Translations under genes and position numbers: made by a program
The notes under the pieces: model-generated
What the model was told of the DNA's origin: nothing
What the model saw: the letters and a program-made list of their open reading frames with translations, nothing else
Databases searched by the model: none
DNA from: Poriferisodalis sp965226645
GTDB lineage: Bacteria; Actinomycetota; Acidimicrobiia; Acidimicrobiales; Poriferisodalaceae
Direction: 5' to 3'
Assembly (NCBI GenBank): GCA_965226645.1
Contig: CBDDDL010000002.1
Location: 620,001 to 684,000, forward strand
Length of the DNA stretch: 64,000 nt
Part shown: positions 29,267 to 36,846 of the stretch, piece by piece
Numbering within the stretch: position 1 is the stretch's first letter
Layout: every line of letters begins with the position of its first letter

Positions 29267-30361
29267 CTAGTGTCCTGTCTGGGGAATTCGTTGGATATAT
29301 GAGGCGAGGTTGTCGAGTATCTCGTCTGCGGTCTTGCGCCAGACGAAGGGTTTGGGGTCCTGGTTCCAGTTGTCGACCCAGGCGTTGATGGAGTCTTTGA
29401 GGTCTGTGGTGCTGGTGTGGGTGCCGCGTCGGAGCCATTTGGTGGTGAGCTCTGAGAACCAGCGCTCGACGAGGTTCATCCAGGAGCTGTAGGTGGGGGT
29501 GAAGTGGAGCTTGAAGCGGGGGTGCGCGATGAGCCAGCGCTTGACGGCGGGGGTCTTGTGGGTGGAGACGTTGTCTGCCACGACGTGCACGTCGAGGTGG
29601 GAGGGGACTTCTTTGTCGATGAGGTTCAAGAACTTTCTGAATTCTTCTGAGCGGTGCCGGGGCGTCATCGACGTGATGACGTTGCCCGAGGCGGTGTCGA
29701 GCGCCGCGAACAGGTTGGTGGTGCCGTGGCGGCGGTAGTCGTGGGTGCGCCGCTGGGGCGTGCCGGGCATCAGCGGCAGGATCGGGGCGGTGCGGTCCAG
29801 GGCCTGTATGCCGGTCTTTTCGTCCACGCACAGCACGACCGCGGCCTCTGGGGGGTTCAGGTACAGCCCCACGACGTCGCAGGCCTTGTCGACGGACTGC
29901 GGGTCCGGGGACAGCTCGGACTCCTCGGCGAGGTGGGGCTTGAGCCCGAACGCCCCCCAGATGGCATGCACCGACGACGGCGAGATGCCCACCGCTTTGG
30001 CCATCGACCGCGTCGACCAGTGCGTCGCGTCGGCGGGCGCGGACTCCAAGGTGAGCACGATCACCCTCTCGACGGCGGCGTCGTCGATGGTGCGCGGCGG
30101 ACCCGGCCGCGGATCGTCGCAGAGCCCGTCGAGACGGCGCTCGGCGAACCGGCGGCGCCACTTCGACACCGTCGCGGGATGGCACCCCAGCGCCCCGGCG
30201 ATCTCTTTGTCGTAGCGGCCCTCGGCCGCCCCCAGCACGATCCGGCACCGCAGCGCCAGCGCCTGAGACGACTTCGGGCGGCGCGCCCAACGCTCGAGCG
30301 TCTCGCGTTCCTCGTCGTCCAGCACGATCGCGACCGTCGGCCGTCCCCGCCGTGCACCCAT
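29267..30361 (-). CDS. IS630-family transposase
   Basis: This 364-residue transposase of the IS630/Tc1-mariner superfamily appears intact. An N-terminal helix-turn-helix (KEIAGALGCHPATVSKWRRRF) is followed by a second winged-helix segment and the DDE catalytic domain. The acidic residues are in LCVDEKTG (about 178), VADNVSTH (about 258) and NLVERWF (35 residues further on). STHKTPAVKRWL and TPTYSSWMN are family hallmarks. The TAG stop uses the TA at the left end of the element. No frameshift is needed for expression. Confidence 0.95.
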   Translation of the reverse strand: MGARRGRPTVAIVLDDEERETLERWARRPKSSQALALRCRIVLGAAEGRYDKEIAGALGCHPATVSKWRRRFAERRLDGLCDDPRPGPPRTIDDAAVERVIVLTLESAPADATHWSTRSMAKAVGISPSSVHAIWGAFGLKPHLAEESELSPDPQSVDKACDVVGLYLNPPEAAVVLCVDEKTGIQALDRTAPILPLMPGTPQRRTHDYRRHGTTNLFAALDTASGNVITSMTPRHRSEEFRKFLNLIDKEVPSHLDVHVVADNVSTHKTPAVKRWLIAHPRFKLHFTPTYSSWMNLVERWFSELTTKWLRRGTHTSTTDLKDSINAWVDNWNQDPKPFVWRKTADEILDNLASYIQRIPQTGH

Positions 30362-30442
30362 GTCTGCCTCCGTTCATCGCCTGCCGCAGCCACGCTGCCG
30401 CCCCACCATATTACCGCGACCAACTAAACAAACATGACACTA
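29268..30442 (-). mobile_element. Complete IS630-family insertion sequence with TA target duplication
   Basis: The element is bounded by TA at 29268-29269 and TA at 30441-30442. Inside these, the ends read GTGTCCTGTCTG and, inverted, GTGTCATGTTTG (10 of 12 identical). The TA duplication and short terminal inverted repeats are standard for IS630. Joining the flanks restores a CTAG site in which the TA is part of the TAG stop codon of the choline-sulfatase gene, so the insertion leaves that protein unchanged. Confidence 0.9.
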
Positions 30443-31948
30443 GTCGATGCGTGGGTATCGCAGCCTTGGGCCGGCTTCGGCCCAGTCCAGGTGATCGCGG
30501 ACGTATTCGTCTGCGGCGTCGCGAGCAGGCGTGTAGTCCCATCCCACGCGTGATGCAGCGTGAACGACCCGGCGAGCGCGCTGGGAGGCAAGCACCCGCT
30601 CGCGGATGGCAGCCGAGTCCCAACGTTCGGCTACTTCGGCAGCGAAGTCAGCTGCGAGTTCGGCATCTGCTGGAGTACCTAGAGCCGGGTCGGCCAAGTT
30701 GTGGTGCTCGGCGGCGTCCGCTTCGAGGTCGTAGATCTGCGGGGGGTCGGTATCGCAGTGGATGTACTTGTGGCGGCCCCGGCGGATCATGAACATGGGA
30801 TGCGACGTGAGCTCACCCATGTACTCGCCCACGGTCTCATCGATCGGGTCGCCGCCCCCGGTGGCAGCCGGCCACAGGCTGCGGCCCGCCAACGAAACGC
30901 CGAGATCGGGCCAGGGTTCGCCTGCAATGTCGAGCAGCGTCGGTGCCAGATCCAGCAGCGAGCACACATTGGGCACCGTGCCGGCCGAGACCCCGGGGCC
31001 AGCCAGTACAAGGGGCACCCGGGCGGATCGCTCGAAGAACGACATCTTGAACCAGGTGCTGCGGTCGCCCAGCATGTCCCCGTGATCGCTCGTGGCGATC
31101 ACCACGGTGTTGTCGGTCTGGCCGGTCTCATCCAGCACCCGCAACAACTCGCTGAGCCACCAATCGAAATAGCTGGTGTTGGCGTAGTAGCCGTGGCGGG
31201 CATTGCGGCACTGTTCTTGCGTCCAGCCGATCGTGTCGGCTTCGATTCCCGAACGGATGCGGACCGTGTGCGGATCCAGCTCGTCTGGCGAGGGCCCCGG
31301 AAGATCGATCTGGTCATGGTCGTAAAGGTCCCACCACTCGGGCCGAGCCACGTAGGGATCGTGCGGGTGGATGAACGCGACAGCCAGGAAGAACGGCCGC
31401 TCGTCGGTGTCGCGCGCCAGGTCATAGAGGCGTCGACGCGCGGCGAACCCCACTTCGTCGTCGTAATCGATCTGATGGGTGGCCAGCCCCTGGCCGGCCT
31501 CACTGAGGCTGGCCATGTTGTGGTACCACTTGTCGATCCGCACGCCGGCGGCGTCCCAATCGGGCGTCCAGGCGAAGTTGGCCGGGTAGAGATTGGTGGT
31601 CAGACGCTGACTGAAGCCGTGCAGCTGGTCGGGTCCGATGAAGTGCATCTTGCCCGAAAGCACAGTCCGGTAGCCCGCCAGGTTCATCCAGTGCGCGATG
31701 GTCGGAACCTCTGCGGGCCATTCCGCCGCGTTGTCCCAAGCGCCGACATCGCTGGCCTGCCGGCCCGACATCATCGACAGGCGCGACGGCCCGCACAGCG
31801 GCGAATGGCAGTACGCAGCGTCGAAGCGAGCGCCGCGTTCGGCGAGTGCATCCATTGCCGGCGTGCGCACCAGCGGATGCCCATAGGTGCCGGTGAAGTG
31901 CGGCGCTAGCTGGTCGGCCATGACCAACAGCACGTTGGGAGACGTCAT
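30440..31948 (-). CDS. betC: Choline-sulfatase
   Basis: BetC hydrolyses choline-O-sulfate to choline and sulfate. The protein has 502 residues from ATG 31948. The sulfatase signature CGPSR (about residue 50) carries the Cys that becomes formylglycine. The surrounding sequence is choline-sulfatase-specific: GAWDNAAEWPAEVPTIAHW, SGKMHFIGPDQLHGF, and SDHGDMLGDRSTWFKMSFFE. No signal peptide is present, consistent with a cytoplasmic enzyme. Open sequence further upstream, to 32146, does not resemble the family. It is divergent from proX across a 305-bp regulatory gap. The stop TAG overlaps the target site of the IS630 copy. A formylglycine-generating enzyme gene is not in this window. Confidence 0.9.
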   Translation of the reverse strand: MTSPNVLLVMADQLAPHFTGTYGHPLVRTPAMDALAERGARFDAAYCHSPLCGPSRLSMMSGRQASDVGAWDNAAEWPAEVPTIAHWMNLAGYRTVLSGKMHFIGPDQLHGFSQRLTTNLYPANFAWTPDWDAAGVRIDKWYHNMASLSEAGQGLATHQIDYDDEVGFAARRRLYDLARDTDERPFFLAVAFIHPHDPYVARPEWWDLYDHDQIDLPGPSPDELDPHTVRIRSGIEADTIGWTQEQCRNARHGYYANTSYFDWWLSELLRVLDETGQTDNTVVIATSDHGDMLGDRSTWFKMSFFERSARVPLVLAGPGVSAGTVPNVCSLLDLAPTLLDIAGEPWPDLGVSLAGRSLWPAATGGGDPIDETVGEYMGELTSHPMFMIRRGRHKYIHCDTDPPQIYDLEADAAEHHNLADPALGTPADAELAADFAAEVAERWDSAAIRERVLASQRARRVVHAASRVGWDYTPARDAADEYVRDHLDWAEAGPRLRYPRID

Positions 31949-32186
31949 CAAACCGAACAGTAGGAGGCCGAGCGGAACCGCAGTGACCGGCGGTCGCACA
32001 ACGATGTCGACAGCGAGGCCGTAGCCCGAGCGGCCCGTGAGCACAGCGAACAAGAGCGGCACGAAAAGGGCGTAGCTGCGCAGGCCGCGACCCGCCCGCG
32101 CAGCCCGTCGGCCCACGGCTTGCACCGCCAAGCCCAGCACGCCCACACACGCCCCAGTGGCGTCAATTCGACCGATTCCTGCGTGC

Positions 32187-32219
32187 TAAAATCGTCGAAA
32201 CAGTCCGTACGGCCTGTTT
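32187..32219 (+). promoter_or_regulatory. Promoter -10 and near-palindromic operator upstream of proX
   Basis: The 305-bp gap between divergent betC and proX holds a -10-like TAAAAT at 32187-32192. Next comes a 22-bp near-perfect palindrome at 32198-32219 (arms AAACAG and CTGTTT around CCGTACGG, one mismatched pair). The operator would cover the transcription start, so a repressor bound there should block proX. A TetR-family gene in the same locus (34977-35660) is the obvious candidate. proX also has a GGGGGG ribosome binding site. Nothing else recognisable lies in the gap. Confidence 0.6.
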
Positions 32220-32253
32220 TTGATCTGACTCAAGGCAACCGGGGGGAACGCCA

Positions 32254-33237
32254 ATGTCAACTCAAACACAACGCCGCCACCGGGGACAGCTACGCAGCTG
32301 GCAGCTGCTCTTGGCACTCCTCGCGGCGCTCGCTCTGTTCGCCGCCGCGTGCGGAGGCGACGATCTCGGCTCGCAGAAAGAGATCACGCTCGCTGCCAAC
32401 CCATGGAACGGTTCGGCGCTGAACGTCGAAGTGGCTGCCCAGCTGCTCGAGAACGAACTCGGCTACGACGTCGAAGTCGTGGAGATCGACGAGAACGCGC
32501 AATGGGCTGCGATCAACACCGGCGACATCAGCGCCTCGCTCGAGGTATGGCCATCAGGTCACGCCCAGAACGTCATCGACTTCATCGACAATGCGGACGC
32601 CAACGTGGACCACGCAGATCTGCTCGGCCCGGTCGGCAAGATCGGGTGGTTCATCCCGACCTACATGGTTGAGCAGCATCCCGAGCTGGCTACCTGGGAA
32701 GGCTTCGCCGATCCCGAGCTCGCCGCCTTGTTCGCGACCGCCGAGACCGGCGACCTCGGGCAATTCCTGGGCGGCGATCCAAGCTTCGTGCAGTTCGACG
32801 AGGACATCATCAACAACCTGGGACTGCCCCTGCAGGTCGTGTACGCAGGTTCCGAAGCGGCGATTCTCGCGGCCGTCGACGCCGCGTACAGCCGTGAAGA
32901 AGGCGTCTTGGTGTACCTGTGGACGCCGCACTCGGCATTCAACAAGTACGACCTGACCAACGTGCTGTTGCCCGAATACAGCGACGACTGCTACGCCACG
33001 GCGGATGCGGGCGGCGTGGACTGCGACTACCCAGCGGACGTGCTGTTCAAGATCATCGACGCCGACCTCGCTGAGAACGCACCGGCTGCCGACGCGCTCC
33101 TGCGGGCCATGAACTACGACAGCGCCGACCAGATCTCGATGCTGGCTGCCGTCGAGAGCGACGGCTTGTCGATCGAGGATGCCGCAGCGGCATGGATCGC
33201 CGACAACGAAGACACATGGAGCGCCTGGCTGCAGTAG
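32254..33237 (+). CDS. proX: Glycine betaine/choline ABC transporter substrate-binding lipoprotein (OpuAC/ProX family)
   Basis: This 327-residue exported binding protein has a lipoprotein signal peptide; the hydrophobic core LLLALLAALALFAAAC has its Cys at about residue 33. The OpuAC domain follows. Aromatic-rich positions such as NPWNGS, EVWPSGH, GWFIPTY and LVYLWTPH fit the Trp/Tyr cage that binds the quaternary ammonium group. ATG 32254 follows GGGGGG at 7 nt. It is separated from proV-proW by betA and the TetR gene, but together they would form one complete importer. The exact ligand (betaine, choline or choline-O-sulfate) cannot be read from the sequence. Confidence 0.9.
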   Translation: MSTQTQRRHRGQLRSWQLLLALLAALALFAAACGGDDLGSQKEITLAANPWNGSALNVEVAAQLLENELGYDVEVVEIDENAQWAAINTGDISASLEVWPSGHAQNVIDFIDNADANVDHADLLGPVGKIGWFIPTYMVEQHPELATWEGFADPELAALFATAETGDLGQFLGGDPSFVQFDEDIINNLGLPLQVVYAGSEAAILAAVDAAYSREEGVLVYLWTPHSAFNKYDLTNVLLPEYSDDCYATADAGGVDCDYPADVLFKIIDADLAENAPAADALLRAMNYDSADQISMLAAVESDGLSIEDAAAAWIADNEDTWSAWLQ

Positions 33238-33339
33238 CCGGCCTGGTCACATCACGACGCTGACTCGAAGGCGTCAGCCAGCATCCGGGCTAGGCCGACG
33301 CCTTCGGGGTTCGCGTCGCATGTCCCGGCGTACGGCTTC

Positions 33340-35010
33340 GTGGGTGAAATCGTGAAAGATCCTCGGTACGACTTCATCATCGTGGGAGGCGGCTCGGCTG
33401 GCTGCGCGCTCGCGAATCGGCTGAGCGCGGACGCCGACAACCGTGTACTCGTGCTTGAGGCCGGTCGTCGCGACTACCGCTGGGATGTGCTCATCCACAT
33501 GCCTGCGGCGCTGGCGATGCCGATCGGGAATCGCTTCTACGACTGGAAGTACGAAACCGAGCCCGAGCCCCACATGGGCGGCCGGCGCGTGTACCACGCC
33601 CGCGGCAAGGTCCTCGGCGGGTCAAGCTCGATCAACGGGATGATCTTCCAGCGAGGGAATCCTGCGGACTATGACAAGTGGGCTCGCCAGCCAGGAATGG
33701 AAGCCTGGGACTACAGGCATTGCTTGTCGTACTTCAAGCGCATGGAGAACTGCCTGGCTGGTTCTGACGCATGGCGTGGCGGCGACGGCCCGTTGGTCCT
33801 CGAACGTGGTCCGGCGGCGAGTCCGCTGTTCGGGGCTTTCTTCGAGGCAGTACAAGAAGCCGGCTACGAGCTCACCGACGACGTGAACGGTTTCCGTCAA
33901 GAGGGCTTTGCCGCATTCGATCGAAATATCCATCGGGGCCGACGGCTTTCCGCAGCGCGCGCGTACTTGCACCCCGTCCTGAGTAGGCCGAACCTCACGG
34001 TGCGCACCGGCGCACTCATTGAACGCGTGTTGTTCGACCAGAACACCGCGACAGGTGTGGCGTATCGCCGTCGAGGGCGGCGGTTTGCTGCAAGCGGCAC
34101 TCACGTGATCCTGTGCGCCGGGGCCTTTGGATCAGCGCAGTTGCTGCAGCTCTCCGGCGTCGGGCCGCCGAGTCTGCTTGAGCCGTTGGGAATCGACGTC
34201 GTCTCGGATCTCGCCGGTGTCGGCGAGAACCTCCAAGATCACATCGAGGTCTACATCCAATACGCCTCAGCACAGCCCGTGACCATGCAACCGCACCTGC
34301 AGAAGTGGCGTCGCCCGTGGATCGGCATGCAATGGCTTGCCCGGCGCGGCCCGGGCGCCACGAACCACTTCGAGGCTGGAGGCTTCGTCCGCAGCAACAC
34401 TGCCGAGACCTACCCGAACCTCATGTTCCACTTCCTCCCGCTTGCGGTGCGGTACGACGGCTCCGCGCCAGCGGGCAAGCACGGCTACCAGGTGCATGTC
34501 GGGCCGATGTACTCCGATGCCCGCGGCTGGGTGCGGATTCGCTCGACCGATCCAGCCGAGAAGCCGGCGATCCGGTTCAACTACCTGTCCACCGCAAAAG
34601 ACCGGCGGGAGTGGATCGAGACGGTACGGGTGACCCGCGACATCATGAGCCAGCCGGCGTTCGCATCATTCAACGACGGCGAAATCTCCCCTGGGTCTGA
34701 CGTGGAGACCGATGACGAGATCATGGACTGGGTGGCTCGCGACGCCGAGACCGCGCTGCACCCCGCCGGCACCGCGCGGATGGGGACCGACATGCTCGCC
34801 GTCACCGATCCAGCGTCGATGAGCGTGCACGGCACCAAGGGGCTGAGCGTCGTCGACGCGTCGGTCATGCCGAGCGTCACGAACGGCAACATTTACGCGC
34901 CGGTGATGATGATCGCCGAGAAAGCCGCTGACTTGCTGCTGGGCAACGACCCGCTCGAACCGCTGGACGTACCGGTCTATGGGGCCGAGCCAGCCTCGCT
35001 GCCGTCGTGA
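33340..35010 (+). CDS. betA: Choline dehydrogenase (GMC oxidoreductase)
   Basis: BetA oxidises choline to betaine aldehyde, and in some bacteria onward to betaine, using FAD. The 556-residue protein opens with DFIIVGGGSAGCALANRLS (FAD-binding). GMC signature 1 is around GKVLGGSSSINGM, and the C-terminal catalytic segment is LHPAGTARMG. The middle part (GATNHFEAGGFVRS, MFHFLPLAVRYDG, HVGPMYSDARGWVRI) matches BetA rather than other GMC enzymes. The start is GTG 33340 or GTG 33352. Its 3' end overlaps the convergent TetR gene by 34 bp. No betaine-aldehyde dehydrogenase gene accompanies it here. Confidence 0.88.
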   Translation: MGEIVKDPRYDFIIVGGGSAGCALANRLSADADNRVLVLEAGRRDYRWDVLIHMPAALAMPIGNRFYDWKYETEPEPHMGGRRVYHARGKVLGGSSSINGMIFQRGNPADYDKWARQPGMEAWDYRHCLSYFKRMENCLAGSDAWRGGDGPLVLERGPAASPLFGAFFEAVQEAGYELTDDVNGFRQEGFAAFDRNIHRGRRLSAARAYLHPVLSRPNLTVRTGALIERVLFDQNTATGVAYRRRGRRFAASGTHVILCAGAFGSAQLLQLSGVGPPSLLEPLGIDVVSDLAGVGENLQDHIEVYIQYASAQPVTMQPHLQKWRRPWIGMQWLARRGPGATNHFEAGGFVRSNTAETYPNLMFHFLPLAVRYDGSAPAGKHGYQVHVGPMYSDARGWVRIRSTDPAEKPAIRFNYLSTAKDRREWIETVRVTRDIMSQPAFASFNDGEISPGSDVETDDEIMDWVARDAETALHPAGTARMGTDMLAVTDPASMSVHGTKGLSVVDASVMPSVTNGNIYAPVMMIAEKAADLLLGNDPLEPLDVPVYGAEPASLPS

Positions 35011-35660
35011 TCGGAGATCATGGCCGAGACGAGGTCGAGCACCCGGCGTCTGTCGGCCTCGCTGGGCGGCGCAAGCCCGAACAAGTCGATGAGCCACAGG
35101 CCGTCGCCCACGACGCGTGCCAACAGCCCCGTGGTCTGCGCCAGACCGTCGTTGTGCACGAGGCGCTCCTGCCAGCGCTCGAAGGTAGCCCGGGTGTGAG
35201 CAAGCAACTCGTCATCGAGGGCAGCTGCGGCCAGGATCGACGCCGAGCTGTCATCGGCCGCCTTGTACGGCTCGCGCACGTAGTCGAGATAGGCGAGCGC
35301 AAAGGTGCCTCGGGCAGCGGGATCGGCGGCGCGGAAACTGGCTTCGCGGATATCCAGCTCGTCGTCGAGGACTGCCAGCGTCTCGTCGAGCAGGCCGGCC
35401 ATGAGCGCGTCCTTAGAACCGAAGTGGTAGAGGAAGCCGCCCTTGCTGACCCCGGCCGCCACCGCCACCTTCTCCAGCGTCAGATTCGCTGCACCTTCGG
35501 CCTTGATGACCTCGATGGCGGCTTGACAGATCCGGTCCCGCGTCTGCACAGCGCGCTCTTGCACCGGCTTGGTTCGGGATCCCCGAGGGGTGCGAGGCCC
35601 CGATTGCGCCCCGGAGGATGTCCCGGTGAGTGCCTCAGTGCGAGGCTCGTCGCGTGCCAT
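34977..35660 (-). CDS. TetR-family regulator of the choline/betaine locus
   Basis: This 227-residue repressor begins at ATG 35660. About 35 residues of polar N-terminal extension are followed by the TetR_N helix-turn-helix (LTLEKVAVAAGVSKGGFLYHFGSKDALM, in two helices) and a helical ligand-binding C-domain. It sits between betA, whose 3' end it overlaps by 34 bp in convergent orientation, and divergent proV (67-bp gap). BetI-type regulators of choline genes belong to this family, so a BetI-like role sensing choline or betaine is inferred. The palindrome at 32198-32219 is a candidate target. An imperfect ACAG-N5-CTGT site occurs in its own upstream gap. Confidence 0.85.
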   Translation of the reverse strand: MARDEPRTEALTGTSSGAQSGPRTPRGSRTKPVQERAVQTRDRICQAAIEVIKAEGAANLTLEKVAVAAGVSKGGFLYHFGSKDALMAGLLDETLAVLDDELDIREASFRAADPAARGTFALAYLDYVREPYKAADDSSASILAAAALDDELLAHTRATFERWQERLVHNDGLAQTTGLLARVVGDGLWLIDLFGLAPPSEADRRRVLDLVSAMISDHDGSEAGSAP

Positions 35661-35727
35661 CGTCGGCACAGGATAGCTGTCCCCCAGACCACCCCAGCCA
35701 GCCGCTAAGCAGGCGACGGGAGGACCC

Positions 35728-36846
35728 ATGGAGTCGACCTCAGCATCGCAGGCCCCGGCAGGGACGGTGGCTGATCCGGCATCGTCCGCGCAGGCTCCCG
35801 ATATTGCCGATGCTGCGGACGCTGCGATGGTCGACGTAAGCGAACTGTGGAAGATCTTCGGCAAGCGCACCCGCGCCGCGAAAGAGCTGGCGGCGCAGGG
35901 TCGCTCCCGCGAGGAAATCCGCGATGAGACCGACTGTCTGATCGCCGTGCGCGATGTGAGCTTTCGCGTCTCTGCCGGCGAGACCTTCGTGGTGATGGGG
36001 CTGTCCGGCTCGGGCAAGTCGACGCTGGTGCGCTGCGTCTCTCGCCTGATCGAGCCCACCGCAGGCGACGTGACCGTCTGCGGGACGGACCTCGCCGACG
36101 TCAGCGATGCACAGTTGCGCGACCTGCGGCGCCAGAAAATGGCCATGGTGTTCCAGCACTTCGGCCTCTTCCCTCATCGCCGAGTCCTCGACAACGTCGC
36201 GTACGGCCTTGAAGTGCAGGGCATCAGCCGGGACGAGCGCCATGAACGAGCCCTCAGCGTTCTCGACACTGTGGGCCTCAGTGGCTGGGGCGATCACTTC
36301 CCCCAGCAGCTCAGCGGCGGAATGCAGCAGCGGGTCGGGCTGGCACGCGCGTTGGCGGTGGAGCCCGAAGTGCTCTTCTTCGACGAGCCGTTCTCGGCGC
36401 TGGACCCATTGATCCGCCGGGACATGCAGGACGAGCTGGTGGCGCTCCAGCAGCAACTGCAGCGCACGATCGTGTTCATCACGCACGACTTCGCCGAAGC
36501 GCTGCGGCTCGCGGATCGCATCGCGATCATGAGCGACGGCGTGTTCACCCAAGTCGGCACACCGCTCGAAATCCTGACCGAGCCGGCGAACGACTACGTC
36601 AAAGCGTTCACCCAAGACGCCCCGATCGCGAAGGTGCTTCAAGCTTGTTCGCTCATGCGGCCTCTGGGCGACACCGTGCCCGACCCGCTGTGGCCGCGGC
36701 TCACCGACACAGCATCGCTGGAGACAGCACTGCCCCATCTGCTGTCCGAGGACCGCCCGGTCGTCATCTGCAACCGCACCGGTGAGGCCGTCGGCCTGCT
36801 CCATGGCGATGACGTCGCAGCGATATTGCAGCAGAACCTGCGATGA
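35728..36846 (+). CDS. proV: Glycine betaine/proline ABC transporter ATP-binding protein
   Basis: This ATPase of a quaternary-amine importer (OpuAA/ProV type) has 372 residues. A roughly 35-residue variable N-terminus precedes the ABC domain. Walker A is GLSGSGKST (about residue 91), the signature is LSGGMQQRVGLARAL, and Walker B is LFFDEPFSALDP. The FGLFPHRRVLDNVAYGLE segment is typical of ProV. The C-terminal region corresponds to a reduced CBS module (around PVVICNRTGEAVGLL). ATG 35728 follows GGGAGG. Its stop overlaps the proW ATG (ATGA), so the two subunits are made together. Confidence 0.93.
   Translation: MESTSASQAPAGTVADPASSAQAPDIADAADAAMVDVSELWKIFGKRTRAAKELAAQGRSREEIRDETDCLIAVRDVSFRVSAGETFVVMGLSGSGKSTLVRCVSRLIEPTAGDVTVCGTDLADVSDAQLRDLRRQKMAMVFQHFGLFPHRRVLDNVAYGLEVQGISRDERHERALSVLDTVGLSGWGDHFPQQLSGGMQQRVGLARALAVEPEVLFFDEPFSALDPLIRRDMQDELVALQQQLQRTIVFITHDFAEALRLADRIAIMSDGVFTQVGTPLEILTEPANDYVKAFTQDAPIAKVLQACSLMRPLGDTVPDPLWPRLTDTASLETALPHLLSEDRPVVICNRTGEAVGLLHGDDVAAILQQNLR

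Noticed and set aside
31949..32146. N-terminal extension of choline-sulfatase with hydrophobic stretches
   Set aside because: Family members start at the MTSPNVLLVMADQ segment. The extension is unlike the family and would occupy the divergent regulatory gap.
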